Positions 1 through 49,143 of a stretch of DNA of 64,000 nt are shown piece after piece. Made by a program: the position numbers and the translations under genes. Source of the DNA: Siphonodentalium dalli (Eukaryota > Mollusca > Scaphopoda > Gadilida > Siphonodentaliidae); contig CP136069.1 in assembly GCA_032622095.1 (NCBI GenBank), forward strand, positions 156,789,043-156,853,042, written 5' to 3'. Numbering within the stretch: the first letter of the stretch is position 1; the number at the start of each line of letters is the position of its first letter. The notes under the pieces are model-generated. The model made no database searches. It saw only the letters and a list, made by a program, of their open reading frames with translations, and was not told the DNA's origin.

Positions 1-109
1 CACTTGTGCATTGTCTCATTACTGACATGCATACAAATAACCAAATCTTAAAAAAAGCTCTTAAAGTCAAAATATAACCTCAAATTGGCACAAAATGAAG
101 AAAATTACA

Positions 110-420
110 AGAATTTTTTTATTTTCTGAGTCGAAAAGCCCATAATATGACTGATCCACATAAAAATGGTATTTGCAATTAAAGGATAAAAACTTGAGAT
201 ATCATCCGGAAACCGAAAAAGTGAGAAATTTTCTAAGTAAAATAAGTCGAAAAAGGGCCATAACTCTCGCAAAAATGGGCGGAGCATACCCATATTCGAA
301 CTTGACCTGTATTTTGGTCTGATAAACTCACCTATGAAATTTGCTTTTGATCTGATAACCGAAACTAAAGTTATCATCTGGAAACCATTTCCGGACAGAC
401 GGACGGACACCGGCTATTTT
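110..420. repeat. Dispersed 'gggccataactc' repeat, fragment
   Basis: Contains agggccataactctcgcaa, attcgaacttgacctgtatt, aagttatcatctggaaacc and cagacggacggac in order. The same blocks recur at 4300, 14400, 29600, 60940 and 62000 in this window. It is an old high-copy family of unknown class, widespread in marine invertebrates as far as I know. Confidence 0.7.
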
Positions 421-549
421 AAGTCCCCCGAATTTTTTTCGGAAGACAATGAATATAAGAACAATGTTTATCAATTTCTCCATGTTTTTCTTAGCGGTGA
501 TGTTTTTATATTTTTGCACATTTACCCACTGCAAGTACCTTGGGTCCCT

Positions 550-1452
550 TTAACACGTTGAGTGCCACTACGAGTTATCTCGTAGTTCGCAACCTTCGCA
601 GGTTGCCACTACGAGTTATCTCGTAGTGGTTTCCATTACTTTAGACGTCATGCAGTTCACCGAACTGTTCTACTTACGTAGGTACGGATAAATGATTTTG
701 TGTAGCATAGAGGTTTACAGTAAAGGGTGACTTACTTCCAGACGGATGGATTATATGGAATCGTTACATGTAGCACACTCCTGAATGTGCAGGTCATCTA
801 TTTGGCTACTGCTGCATGGTTGTTTTAATTTTGTGCTGACAATTCTTCCAACACTATTATTTTGGGTGTACTTTGGAACCCTATAGCATAGGCCTAAATC
901 AGGCTAAATGGGAGATAACTTACAATACCCGAAACAACAGAAGATGCATGCTCGTAGTCATTACTGTATGGACGAAATAAACTCATCCTCACAGGAAACA
1001 AGTTCACCCGATTCCACTTCGGATTCGCTGTCTGTAGCATGCATGCTCATATATATAAGTAATTTGCTCCGCCGTGCATCAGCCACAATTTAACTATATA
1101 ACGAGCTATAACCACCACAAGGACTCCCACACCTCAATAAATATGCTTACCACCAAAATAACTTGTTTGGGTTACATTCTACTTCATATTTGTTGCTCAA
1201 AAGTGTCCAATTGTGTCTACGAGATAACTCATAGTTGGCACTGGTGGTGGGAATACCCAAATTCCTTCCGCCAGTGCCGGCTACTAGTTATCTCGTAGTA
1301 CTATCAATCACCGTTTCTGTCATCTAAATTCACGACGTCATCCAATTTTTACTTCATTGAAGCCAAATTATGGTCTACTAAGGGTATCTATCTTGCCACG
1401 ATTTGTCAAACTGGCGAGATTACTAATTGATTACCGGCACTCAACGCGTTAA
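550..1452. mobile_element. TTAA-target (piggyBac-like) non-autonomous element, about 900 bp
   Basis: Starts TTAACACGTTGAGTGCC and ends GGCACTCAACGCGTTAA. The inverted repeats carry a TTAA duplication at 550-553 and 1449-1452. Internal inverted motifs CTACGAGTTATCTCGTAG lie near both ends. A 61-codon frame (908-1093) with a serine/threonine-rich stretch is too short to identify. Confidence 0.72.
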
Positions 1453-3289
1453 GCTTAAATCTATCTTAGCAAAACTCTTAACCCAAATCAGAGGGAGAAA
1501 TTGACTAATTTTTTGTTAAATTACACCTTTAATTAAAAATAAATTATGTCAACAGCCTTAATTTTAATCCAAAGAGAAAATCTTAACAGATATGCTGGTA
1601 TTGTTTGATCCATAAAAGCTCATCTTGAAAAAATACACAAAAAATTTAATCTCGATATCGAGTCATGTGTAATATTCAGAATGAATCTGAATAGATCAGC
1701 ACTGTGGTTGTAATAGGAAATGAAATATTGAGAATGATTGAAATTCACATCAAATTGAAAGTTTATCAAACAGAATTACGTATAAATTACGAATGTGGTT
1801 TGTTTATGCAAGGTTAGTGAAAGAAATGATCCATTTTGGGAACTTTCAATCATACAACCAATTACCTTTTACATACTTATGGACCTAAAGAAATAGATGT
1901 CTTGTTATAAATCAAGCAATACCAGGAAAAATTCAACAGATACTACAGATATAATGAAGGCAGATACTACAAATATTATGAAGGGAGTGACATCTTAATT
2001 CTCCAGAATTCCCAGTCTATGTTCTCCTTATTAACCAAATGGGGAGAAGTGTTCTCCCAATTTGAAACCACTAGACTGGTCCCTGGTTTTCATGTGACTA
2101 TGTGAGTAATTGACCTTAAAATAGCTTGAAAATAATGTTGGAAGAGAGACTATAATCTACTCTAGAGAGAAAGTTGACGAGATTGGACCTAAAATAGCCA
2201 GAATGCCAAGATAGGGAATTTTAATCTGAACAGAGATCATATTTTGCAATTTAATATTTTTGTGAACATTATTGGTATTATAATGGTATTATAAATGATA
2301 TATCTGTCGCAAAATTTAACTGAAATGTGAACTTTCATAAACAGTCCTATGGTTGGAATGAGATATTTGGCACTGACTTGGGCTATTGTAATTTAACGGC
2401 AATCTGGTCGGCATTTTAATATGCTTTAAACTTTCGTGGCTTTTGAACTTCTTTCTGACTGAGCAACAAATCTGATACTAATTTTCTTTGAAACAGAATA
2501 TATTATAAATGCATAGAAAATATAGACACCACTGTATCTGTGAATATGCAATTACATGGGTGGATGGATTGATGAATCAAAAGACTCTTTATGGGGCTTT
2601 TGTACATGTGGTGTAAACAGAATATTGACCAATGTGTGTATTTCATCATTAAACTCAAAAATGTATAGATATTTCAAGACCAGAACATTATATAGATTAT
2701 ATTTTAAGGGCAAATATTTTTCTCCAACAAATAATGTATCTTTCTAGTTCAAAATATTGTGTAGATATCTCTCAAGTACGAACTTTAAATAAAAATGCCT
2801 TTTCAAGTCCAGAATATTTTATATTAAACCTGCCATTGGTTTTGGAAATTTGGAAATTGACAACATGTTGAAATTATAAATGACTAGTCAATTAATGAGT
2901 AAATGATTTATGGTGTATTCTACCAATGAACCCTTTAAACCAAAAATTAAATTGGAAAATGGTGTGGGGGGGGGGGGGGGGGGGGTGGGGGGTCGGGAAA
3001 TGCAGTTATGAAAAGATGATTGAGGTATCAGAGAATATTATTGATATTTAATGGTATTTTTAATTTTAAAGTCTAATTTCATTGAAGTTTTGAATATTTC
3101 CCTTCAATTAAATTTCCTATAGAAGCCACAGCCAGGTAATAAATAAAGTTTGATTAAAATCATCATTACTTTTGATTTCATTTCATTTGCTTGCACTGAG
3201 CACATATAATGAATCCACTGAAACAGATTCACAAGTAAAGAAGAAGAAAATTGATTCAATTTACCAAATGAACTACTTTCAAACAATCA
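1453..3289. other. AT-rich sequence with no gene seen; poly(G) tract at 2966-2985
   Basis: No exon with credible splice sites or a recognisable protein was found on either strand. A run of 20 G followed by TGGGGGG sits at 2966-2992. Confidence 0.6.
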
Positions 3290-3571
3290 GATATAAAAAA
3301 TGGAAGTTTTTTGTTGAACAAATTGTGTCACATTACTTCTTTAAAGTGACTACATATCAATCTACATGTGAGATGGTGTGAAGTAATTCTTCGTGAGATT
3401 TTTCCATATAAGTTTCATTTCTGACTAAATTATTATGTTTTGTGAGATTTTTATTTCATGAGATTTTTATTTCTATGAGTTTCACATCTTGTTGAGTTAT
3501 TTCATGTGATTTTTATTTCTATGATCTTCAATTCTCGTCGCGTTCTTATGATTTTTTTTCTGTCAATAGCT
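3290..3571 (-). other. ALAD: Probable ALAD 3' UTR with AATAAA signals
   Basis: Past the exon 10 stop, the minus strand has several AATAAA motifs (plus-strand TTTATT near 3448-3475 and 3510-3520). They lie in a degenerate short repeat of the type tgagatttttattt. The cleavage site cannot be placed by eye. Confidence 0.45.
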
Positions 3572-39768
<36,197 letters not shown>

Positions 39769-39900
39769 AATTCCGATCAAGAATTGAGCACGTAGGTTCA
39801 ACACCTTGCATGACCTCAATGAAAATATAAACAAATAACGTCACGAGTCAGCCAATCAGATAGCACTCAGCTATTTATGAATGACACAGCTGAATGACAT
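39769..39900 (-). promoter_or_regulatory. ALAD: Probable ALAD promoter / 5' UTR
   Basis: Upstream of the ALAD ATG, within about 90 bp, the sequence holds an inverted CCAAT box (agccaatcag near 39848), a CRE-like TGACGT (plus-strand acgtca near 39839) and an AP-1/NF-E2-like GAGTCAGC (39845). No TATA box was recognised. The assignment rests on motif clustering only. Confidence 0.4.
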
Positions 39901-40096
39901 CGTGACATATAAGTGCATTGAGTTATTTTTAGATTAATTGATTTCCGTGCAGGTGCGATTAACCCCGTCACGGCAACGTGTTATGGTTAAATGAACTGTC
40001 TTTATGTTCTACTAATGATAGGTATTGTTTATTGTCATTCCGTTTTGTTTGTTTTTTCTTTTCTTCTTACCATGTATCTCGGTTGGAAGATTAAAC

Positions 40097-40121
40097 ATAT
40101 CTATCTATCTATCTATCTATC
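40097..40121. repeat. (ATCT)n microsatellite
   Basis: About six tetranucleotide units follow tctcggttggaagattaaac, which looks like the 3' tail of a LINE or SINE. Confidence 0.8.
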
Positions 40122-40172
40122 TAACTAGCTGAAACAGGCAACCTTCATTCAGCCCCCCCTGCACAATGTGAG

Positions 40173-40293
40173 TTAGTCCAAGTCTTCTCGTACTAAAACC
40201 AGCTAAGATATTATGATGGCGAGATGCTGTAAATGCCAGCATATCGCCATCATAATATCTTAGCTGGTTTTAGTACGAGAAGACTTGGACTAA
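40173..40293. repeat. Near-perfect hairpin with about 50-bp arms
   Basis: ttagtccaagtcttctcgta ... gatggcga pairs with its complement at 40244-40293 around a 20-bp loop. It is too symmetrical to be chance and is probably a foldback MITE. Confidence 0.85.
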
Positions 40294-40439
40294 ATGTGTG
40301 TGTCCTGCGGCCCCTGTGTCAGCTAGTGTGTGCCTTGTGCTATACTTCAATATATCCTCGTTGCAGATAGGTTCGTATTGGACCTAAATATTCACATAGA
40401 TTCATATATTGGACTTATCTTATTCTGAAATAGGCCCGC

Positions 40440-40610
40440 CATAGTTAGCTAAATTTGGAGATAAAAACTAACGCCGTTGTACCCCGAGTCACCACACAAA
40501 ATTTTGTAGAAATCGGACCAGCATTCTGGGAGAAAAATATGGACGGACAGACAGACGACCAGACAGAGAGAGACAGATCCTACTCTTTTATATATATAGA
40601 TTAGAATCGA
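40440..40610. repeat. Dispersed repeat ending in gacggacagacagacgacc
   Basis: Blocks gaaatcggaccagcattctg and ggagaaaaatatggacggac, followed by a (gacaga) tail and tatatatatagatta, look like the 3' end of an old retroelement family. Confidence 0.5.
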
Positions 40611-40875
40611 TTTGATTTTCTTAATCATTTCGATATCATATATATTTCAAAACCATTAGACCAAGATTCAAGATGAGCGCGGACCATCTTATCACAAGGA
40701 TCCGTAACATTTTCTATTTTTGTTTATTATAATATATTATTTGTATATTTATTATATATTATTTGCAGTTTTGGTATTACATGTATATTAATAAACACTT
40801 TTGAAAACATTCTCAGATCCTTGTGCAACTGTTCTATTAATTAATTGCATTGTGACGCTTTTCATATTTTCATAT

Positions 40876-40945
40876 GTCAAAATCATTAGGCCTATAGTAT
40901 ATACTACCTTATAATGAGGTAGTATATAGGCCTAATGATTTTGAC
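40876..40945. repeat. Hairpin with about 30-bp arms
   Basis: gtcaaaatcattaggcctat...actacc pairs with ggtagtatataggcctaatg...gac. Confidence 0.85.
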
Positions 40946-42517
40946 ACCAGCACACGAATCGTCATACATATCAAAGGCCCAATTCTTAAATAATTACCAA
41001 CCACTAATTATCTCATAATTACCCCGAGGGAACCATAAATATCATACGTGTATCTTTCTTATTGTGACGGTGTAACATAGTGACATAGTGTGTCGCGACT
41101 TACTATGATAATTCATGCAGATTTATATTTATTTAGCAGATTCGCCGGTGTCGGCAGATCATTATGTGAGATAATTTCCCATATGCCTAATTAGTAATTA
41201 TCCATTTAGCAGATTATTTTATTAATTAAGAAGATAAAATATAGGCTATTTAATTATGCCCCAACGCAGGGTCACTGATTGAGTCCATAGTTTTTAATGG
41301 GACGGTATTCGAAGACAGTTTAACATATTTGATTATATAAATAATAAAAACAATATATCTAACCCCTGTGGATTAGTATCGACAATTTCATTTTCTCCAA
41401 AATATATTTGTGAGCCTATATAACTATATAGAAACAGAATAAAGAACACTGAAGAAAAAGTAACGATAGCAATAACAAAATAAATAAAATAAAACAAACG
41501 AAACTAACAGAAACAAACACAAGGGCTGCATATGTAAATTATATAATTAATTAACAGCATAACGGACGTGCACATTGTAGTTCAACTGGAGTCAATATAA
41601 GTTATATTAACATGGCGTCTCGACGAATAGTTAAAACGCGCGCCTATGATGTGAATTATCAGCCTAAATGTCATAGATATGTATACAAAAAATAGTTGCG
41701 CACATTCAGTGGGTCTTAGACATCATTGGGAGTTTTTTTTTTTTTTTTATAATTTAATTTAATTTCGGAAAATTCGGAAATATGATCGAGGCTTTATATA
41801 TTTATTGTACCGATAGGAAAGGAATTCAATGTAGGAAATAGAAAATCTAAATGATTTATGACATAATTATATGTGATCACAAATCATAATTAGGCTATAT
41901 CGGTATATTATGTATATATGACTAATATTTACTTTGATTAAATTGTGAAAACAAGGCGGTGGAAATAGATAAGTTTCTACGGCCTTTTGATCGAGAAACT
42001 TCAAACGCCAGTCGGTGTTAGCTGCCTATATATGAAATATGCCCATACATAGTCACCCAATTTCCTCCATCATCAGGCTTTTTGGGTATGCGCATAGTTA
42101 CATGTATAATGATAGTATCATTGATACATGAGTCATACATCGTTTCTATCATGGCGATAACATTCATGAATCTGACCTTCATTTAAATTCGTAATGACAG
42201 CATAGTGAAGTTTGAATTTATCAATCTAACTCGTAGTCGGTCTTTTAACTGACGCGATCCCTGGAGAAATGGGAATACAAGAAACAATTTTGCTTGGAAT
42301 TTACAGGTGTGCAGTGCGTAAACTGCTACAACGTCGTGCAACTTGATTTTGGCGGGAACACCTTTGACGTAATTCCGCAAGGTGCTAGGAGACTGACGTC
42401 GATGACGTCACGCACCACTGGACAACGTGCGGCCGCAATCGGGACACTTTTCACGCTGTATCGAGACTCAATAATCAAATACATTCAATTTCAAACTTAA
42501 AAGTTAAAACAACAGAA
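40946..42517. other. Intergenic region upstream of the four-membrane-segment gene: no other gene seen
   Basis: AT-rich. The 42290-42500 stretch is less AT-rich and may hold the promoter or 5' UTR of the downstream gene. No TATA box was assigned. Confidence 0.45.
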
Positions 42518-43824
42518 ATGTTTCAGAGTCCAATGGTACAAACGCCAGTTAATGCTGTTCGCCATGTCTCTAAATCTAAATACGTGAGTCCAACGAGATC
42601 GCCACACTGGCTCAGACTTGGCTTGTCACTTCTTTTGGGAGGACTCTTCACATTCACTCAGTATGGCTCTGATGATCCTCTGGACGTGTTTGTTTGCGCA
42701 TCAGTATACGCTGCATGGCTGATCTATTGCCTCCCAGGTTGGTACAGTCAACTAACTTATCTCCCAAATGATCACACAAAATCATTTATTTTAATTTGAA
42801 AGTTAGACTCCCCTCCACTAAACCCAACAGTGTTACACTCAACTTACAGTCAACTGTACTCTGTTACAATGTTAGTCTGAGTCTGTAGTGTAGTAGTGTA
42901 CATACACACTATTTAACAATTAATAATTATTAACATCTTAAGTTAAGTTGAACTCATTACTCAAAGTTTATCTAATTTCAAACTCTTTAACTGTTAACTT
43001 AAGTCATTTAATCTGAGGTTCTTCAACTTCTTGTCAATCTTGATTTATTGAAACAGTGTTTGACTGAGACTCCAATAATTTGCATATAATGATATAGAAT
43101 ATAGATGTAATTTAAGATTAGAAAAATAAAATAAAAATAAATTAAGAAATGAAATATATATCATAATTTTAATTTTAATGCAAATATTGATCCTTATGAA
43201 ATTAAAAAGATATATTTTTGTCCATTTTCTTGAAATCATAATTTATAGTCTATATAGTTACTTAAGTTAACACTCTCCAGACAGTAAAATTGTATGTTGC
43301 TTTGCATATTGTTCATGATTATCATCCAATGTTGATGATCCATGTTCAAAACTAGTATAAATATAATTTTAATTATTTAAAAAAATATATTTTTCACATT
43401 TAGAGAGAGAGAGACATTGATAACTTACACAATTGTATTGCAGATAGATTGAATAAAAATCATATATATATGCATGTATGAATATTTCCCCATCATCCAT
43501 GAGTTGGTTTATTTCTCTCACTTTTTTTCAGGATTGTACAAGAAACTCAATATCCAGATGGTATGGGCTGTAGTATTGATTGTTCTTCGACTCTACTTTG
43601 CTGATATTGTCTTCCGTGGATACAGAACTGTCAGGAGGCTCTTCAATGGATCAGTACCCGCATTTGATCCTTTTGGTGATGTTGTCAACCAACTGTGGAT
43701 CATAGGTGTAATGTCTGGCTTCAGAATTGTAGTGATCACTTATTGTATTGGTGTATCACTGTACAGAATCTTGAATAAGAGATATTTCCAACATCTTCGC
43801 AGAAGTGAAAGGAAGATGGTTTGA
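42518..43824 (+). CDS. Unrecognised 170-residue protein with four membrane segments, two exons
   Basis: Exons 42518-42737 and 43532-43824 join in phase across a GT-AG intron (donor G|GTTGGT; acceptor CTTTTTTTCAG). The split glycine gives CLPGLYKKLN. The product starts with a hydrophilic, SP/TP-rich segment (residues 1-30). Hydrophobic stretches follow at about 34-49, 56-74, 81-100 and 127-150, and the tail is basic (HLRRSERKMV). The loop between segments 3 and 4 contains FRGYRTVRRLFNGSVPAFDP. It probably sits in an internal membrane with both ends on the same side. An AATAAA lies at 44078. The frame stays open for some distance upstream of the ATG, so a further 5' exon is possible. I do not recognise the family. 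It lies 2.7 kb from ALAD exon 1 and is transcribed away from it. Confidence 0.75.
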
Positions 43825-45655
43825 ACAGCCATATATAAGAACTGTTGAAACTTTAAAGAGGCTCTAGCATTCTCTCATTAGAAAATGATATTTTCATTAC
43901 ATATGGTTTTAAGATATGTTAAAAGACTATGTACACAGATTCTGTGAAAAGTGAGAAATGTTACACATGATTTCAAAATTGTTATTGTAAACTAATCTGA
44001 AATTCTTTAACAGTTTAATTATTTCATGATTTGGTTGGCAGAAATTTATCCAAAATGTAGCAACTTGAATTGGAAAAAATAAAAATAGTGGTAACTTTTT
44101 TTTAAAGAGTGATGATATATTTGCACCACTACTTAGTTGAACGTTTAATTGAACATTTTGAAGAAAAAAAAAAAGTTAGAGCAGTTTCATAACAGCCCAT
44201 TTTTTCCGTTAATTGTGCATTAATTACAAATTTGTATTAACAATAACTCTTTATAATTTACTAAATCGTCATTGATGAGTAGTTCCCTTAGGAAATATTC
44301 AGATAAGTTCAACAAATGACCATAGACTGTTTGTTGAACTTATCACCTGAACATTTCCGACTATAAATGAATCAGAATTCTTTGGCACTTGTATTATTTA
44401 TCTGACTGATTATACATGTATTTCCTGAATATCCCTCCAGTTTAATAATAGACCATTCTAATGTATACTTTTATAACTGAATAAGAAAATCCATTTCATA
44501 AAGAAAGCTGCTAATGTAGGAGTATTTTGGAAAGGAGAATAATGTTTTTTTTTTTACAGTAACCTTGAAAATTGTCTTTGAATTTCATTACTAATATCTG
44601 ACCTCTGTGAACATACGTCAATTTTAACAGGAAATAAAATCCTGGGTATCATTTTCCACATTTGTCATAGGCTGTGTACATAATCTAGACATTTTAAATT
44701 TTACCATGCAACTCACTGTGCAACTTGGTATATGTTTGTGAGGATGACATAGGATGACATAATTAACATCAAGTACATGGAAATGATGAGAAATGTTGAT
44801 GCGGCACAGAGGAAAATTCCAGTTTTAGATGGACACTACAATGTCACTCCAGTCACAATGCAATTTGATTTTAATCAGTTGTTGATATCTGTATATACTA
44901 TACTCAGGAAATAGGAGTTCCTGTCATATATTAGGGTTCTCAAGCTTTTAATATCATATCTGATGTGTGATGAAAATGTCTGATTTATTGAGAATAAACT
45001 GACTTTAATTGTGATAAAACTGGCGTTTTTAAGTTGGAAACAGAAAACCTTTCCATGCATATAAATTGCCTTTTGGGTTGACCATGAACAAAATATATAA
45101 GCTTTATTTAGGAAATTAATGTAGCTTGATAGTGTTTTATTGAAGGGTATAGTGCGTTGGGCACATTATGTGAACCACAAAGCAGTTCATACTAAATGCA
45201 CTCCAACAGCCACAGGTATATATATACTTCTCAATAAAACATACTCACACATTCATTTCTTATATTTACTCTCGGGCTCCAAATAAAAGTGCAGGCCCAA
45301 ATAATAGTGCAGGGTGGGAATTCCTTTGAAAGTTAGTAAAAGTGCAGACCCAAATAATAAAATAGTGCAAGGGGGGGGGGGGGACTCTGAGAAAAACATC
45401 AACTGTGGTTAAAAAAATTATTTTTATAGCAGGTCAAGTATAGGAATCAACATAGTATGTGTCATGTGGTGTTTTATTAAATAATTAAATGTTCACATGT
45501 ATACCATTTACTTGAATATGTACATGCATAAATTTATACAGGTACTAACTAGTAAGCTCATTTCGATATCAGAATCATATAGAAATATTGAGTTTGCGCT
45601 GATTTCAAAGCCTTAAAATTAATAAACGTGCAGACCCAAATAAGCACTGTGCAGG
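43825..45655. other. 3' UTR and intergenic DNA: old repeats, no gene seen
   Basis: AATAAA at 44078 fits the upstream gene. A hairpin at 44284-44362 (ggaaatattcagataagttc and complement) is related to 51090-51152. A G run lies at 45371-45384, and agtgcagacccaaataa repeats lie at 45290-45640. Confidence 0.55.
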
Positions 45656-45671
45656 GGGGGGGGGGGGGGGG
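45656..45671. repeat. Poly(G) tract at the left edge of the duplication
   Basis: About 15 G directly precede the first base shared by the two duplicated segments. Confidence 0.85.
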
Positions 45672-47120
45672 ACGCTCGCAGAAGGCCTAAATGAAGATTT
45701 TGAGGGAAAAAACTCCAAATGCTGCTCTTTGAATTTCAAAATAAAGGCCTTGAAAATTGTTAAGTACTAAACTTCCTTGAATGACAATGAATTTCATCAG
45801 TTCTGACCTTTGACAGCCATGGTATTTATGCTGCAAGACTGCATACAAATTTACAAAGCCAAAAACCTGAATCTGCATTATGATCAGTTTATATGCATAA
45901 ACCAACTCAAGAGGAACAGGTAACAAATAATTCCAAAGCATTTTTTTGGGGCACACACTGTCCTCATCACGTAGGCGCACACTATTTCAAAGTGATATTT
46001 AAAAAAAAAAATAGGTAACTTTATACTGATATGCAAATCAAATTTAATATATAATACAAGTGATATTTAAGAACATTCAACAGGTGGTGAAGAACAGACA
46101 AAAATGTTCTCTTATTCCTGAATGAATCATTATTAAAGATACTGTCTAATTTGACACCATAACATCTGTACATTTTATACCCCATAATATAATTAGATCA
46201 GACACATGAGGTTTTGAATGCCAGATATTGACTTACAAAAGATGATGTTTAACCTATTTACTGGCGAAGGATTGTGTAGTTTCCAGGATCCTTGTGCCAT
46301 ACGAATGATGCGTTATTTTCAAATATTTTTCATTTTTATTTTTCACTGTTAGCTGGAAATTAGCTTAGGAAATTTTGTCACATTTGGTGTCAAATCGGAT
46401 GGAGCAGCTTTAATTGAACCTGGCACACTCAACTGAACATTGGCTGTGTTAAGACCTAACCCTTATAAAACATGAATTTTGAGCAATCATTGCATAGAAA
46501 CAATTAAACCTAATATGAATCACATTTTATTGGTGACATAACACTAAGAATAATTTATGTAACAGCATGCAATGGCCCCGGTGGAGACGACATGACAAGA
46601 TCATTCTTGTCTGGATTCAGGCCTGCAAAGCCAACATGACATCATGAACCGTGTCATGAAGTCTTCTCTGGTTTTCATTAAGCTAAATAACGAAATTGGT
46701 CTAAATGAAACTAATAGACCAAGGCCTAAATCACATGGGAATTCTTCAGAAGTTGTTAAGTTGACAATTTTATTTTCATCTCGTTGGTCCACTGCCGATT
46801 CTGCAATTTAACAATCTCCAGACAGTTATTAACCAGAAGTCACGTATCAGTTTCACCAAAAAAACATACACGCCACCAGAATTTGGCTCATCGCTATAGA
46901 AAAAAAATATGACGTCATCATACACCTGCGCCTAATGTATAAACACCAACACGCGCTTAGCATGCTTGTGGTTGCTACTAATATGGCTTAGCTTATCCTA
47001 AATACTCATCGACAAGTGACTCACTTGGGGGAATGTTTTAATGTAAGTAAATTTATCGGCCATCTTTCTGCATGCGATACTCCCAATCTGAATAGACCCT
47101 AAGAGGTCACATTCATTACA

Positions 47121-47214
47121 TTAACCCTTTGATGATGGGAGCTGCGCTGGCGCAACATTAAAGACCCGGCACCAATGCATTCTCTTATATATGCGAGTCA
47201 ACCATAGTCAGATT
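47121..47214. mobile_element. Left-end fragment of a TTAA-target MITE (copy 1)
   Basis: ttaaccctttgatgatggga, the gctgcgctggcgcaacatta block and one hairpin arm are present. The partner arm is absent. The same fragment is at 53633-53726 in copy 2. Confidence 0.75.
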
Positions 47215-47713
47215 GGGCTAAACTTTGCTTCTGCTGCTTCACCAGAGGATCTCGTATTTAAAATGGGAAAAATATAAGCAGAAATAGCTGCATTCAATTT
47301 TATTGTAACTAGTTCCAACAAACAAAATGTATATACATATAAAAAGTCATGTGGTGAAATATATATAATGCAGATTGAAGTTACCTGTGGATTTCTGAAG
47401 ATAAACTCAGGCAATAAATATCTCCAAAAAAGAAAAGCTGCATATAAAACATGATTATTTTTCCAAATCATGTAACATTTCCTGACCGAAAGTTTATTCA
47501 AGAAATAACACATTGTGCATAGAACATAATAGTAAATTTGTCTTAAAAAATCTGCCAATTACGCCACTAGCAAAGAAGATTAATTTTCATTGGTCAATCC
47601 ATTAGAAGCAACAAGGCTGGCATCTTGCCAAACATGTTGGGGCCAGTGTCTGAAAACTAGTTTACGCACCTGTGCTTTCTGGATGATTTACTAGCATCAC
47701 CAATAGATTGCGA

Positions 47714-47968
47714 TTAACCCTTTCATGACTGGAGCTGCGCTGGTGCAGCATTAAAGGCCCTGTGCCAGTGTGTTCTCTTACATATGTGAGTCTCCCATAG
47801 GGAGCCTCACATATATAATAGAATGCACTGGCTTTCAAAGTAAATATTGTTAGGCCAATGTATTCTCTCATATATGCGAGGCTCCCTATGGGAGACTGAT
47901 ATATAAGAGAATGCATTGGCGCAGGGCTTTTGCAAAATTTCAGGAAGCTTCAGTCATGGAAGGGTTAA
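47714..47968. mobile_element. TTAA-target MITE, GGAGCTGC family (copy 1)
   Basis: TTAACCCTTTCATGACTGGA to TCCATGACTGAAG-type right end with AAGGGTTAA. Two hairpins carry the GGCTCCCTATGGGAGACT stem. Confidence 0.85.
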
Positions 47969-48042
47969 GTTTATTGACTTATAATTACATCAAAATCATT
48001 TTCTATAGTATTTTGCCTTTGGTTTCTAAAAGGCTAATGTAT

Positions 48043-48486
48043 TTAACCCTTTCAGTGCCAGGGGCCGATCTCATCGGCCCTAATTTACGGTCTGTAAAAT
48101 CGGCCCTAAAATATTTTTTTTTTTTGGGTTGAATTCTTTTTGGGTACGTTTAAGCATGCTATAGCGAATTTAAAAACAAACTGGATAAAACCTTAGGGGC
48201 ATGTTATAACTCAAAACTATCACCAAGTATTCATAGTAATAATTTTAATGCCCATGAAAAACGTAAGATTCCCTGGCACTAAACCTATAAAATAAGTCTA
48301 TTAAAGAATAAAAGAAAAAATTATTAAAATTGTAAAAAATAATAACAAATGATGAAAAATTGTTAGGCCAATGCATTCTCTTATATATGCGAGGCGACCT
48401 ATGGTCAACTTGCATATATAAGAGAATGCATTGGCACAGGGTATATGGGTTGATACAAAAATCGGACCTGGCACTGAAAGGGTTAA
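48043..48486. mobile_element. TTAA-target MITE, CAGTGCCAGG family (copy 1)
   Basis: TTAACCCTTTCAGTGCCAGG to CCTGGCACTGAAAGGGTTAA. It has one shared GCCAATGCATT hairpin and a longer interior than the relative at 10739-10980. Confidence 0.87.
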
Positions 48487-49143
48487 ATAGGATAATTACA
48501 ATAGGGCAGAATTGAACGTTGAGCTTAAGGATTTTGTCACAGCAACACGAGATGTTGCAGCAACGCCACTATAAAGTTACCAATATTTAATGATATTTCC
48601 AACTCAAATCGCATTTTCAGGTTGATATTTTTCCCGGAGATATTATTAGAAATAATAATCTCGGTATCGTAACATAATTCCACAGTTTATTAACTGTTAT
48701 GAGTTTGTGATTCAGCACGATGCCTTTAAACTGTGTAATTACATTAAAAAACAAAGATTATTAATTAAATAACTGTGATGGCTTATTTTAAGCAACGTGC
48801 AATTGATTTACATTTCATGGATTGAAAGCTTATGATGAAATGATCGATAAGTATGCCAAATTTTTGGTTTGAGCAATTCAATGTAAATCTAATGGAAGAT
48901 GGAATTAGTTAAGAATGAAAAAAAGAGGGGAAATATAGAGTTACATATTGGAGGGTACTACCCCATACCCCTAGAAATCCGGAATCTGGATTTAAAAAAG
49001 ACATGGAAGAATTTAAAAATAAGGAATACATGTATATGAATCATTTTGGAGAAAAACAATATTCTATACAGTTAATTAAAACCAATAATATTTTTCTTCC
49101 CAATATTTAGTGTAATTCACTGAGCATGTTAGTCATTCGGCAA

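Noticed and set aside
908-1093. 61-codon Ser/Thr-rich frame inside the TTAA element, possibly a transposase N terminus
   Set aside because: Too short and low in complexity, with no piggyBac motif and no continuation downstream.
42294-42500. 68-codon frame just upstream of the four-membrane-segment gene
   Set aside because: Out of frame with the downstream exon, ends before it, and shows no domain. At most it is a 5' UTR open frame.
47208-47558. 116-codon minus-strand frame, kept in both duplication copies (also 53720-54070), with a donor-like CAG|GTAACT inside
   Set aside because: The duplication is so recent that any frame would persist. The two copies differ by one change in this stretch. 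The product is hydrophobic AT-rich sequence without recognisable domains, and its C-terminal end runs into a MITE fragment.
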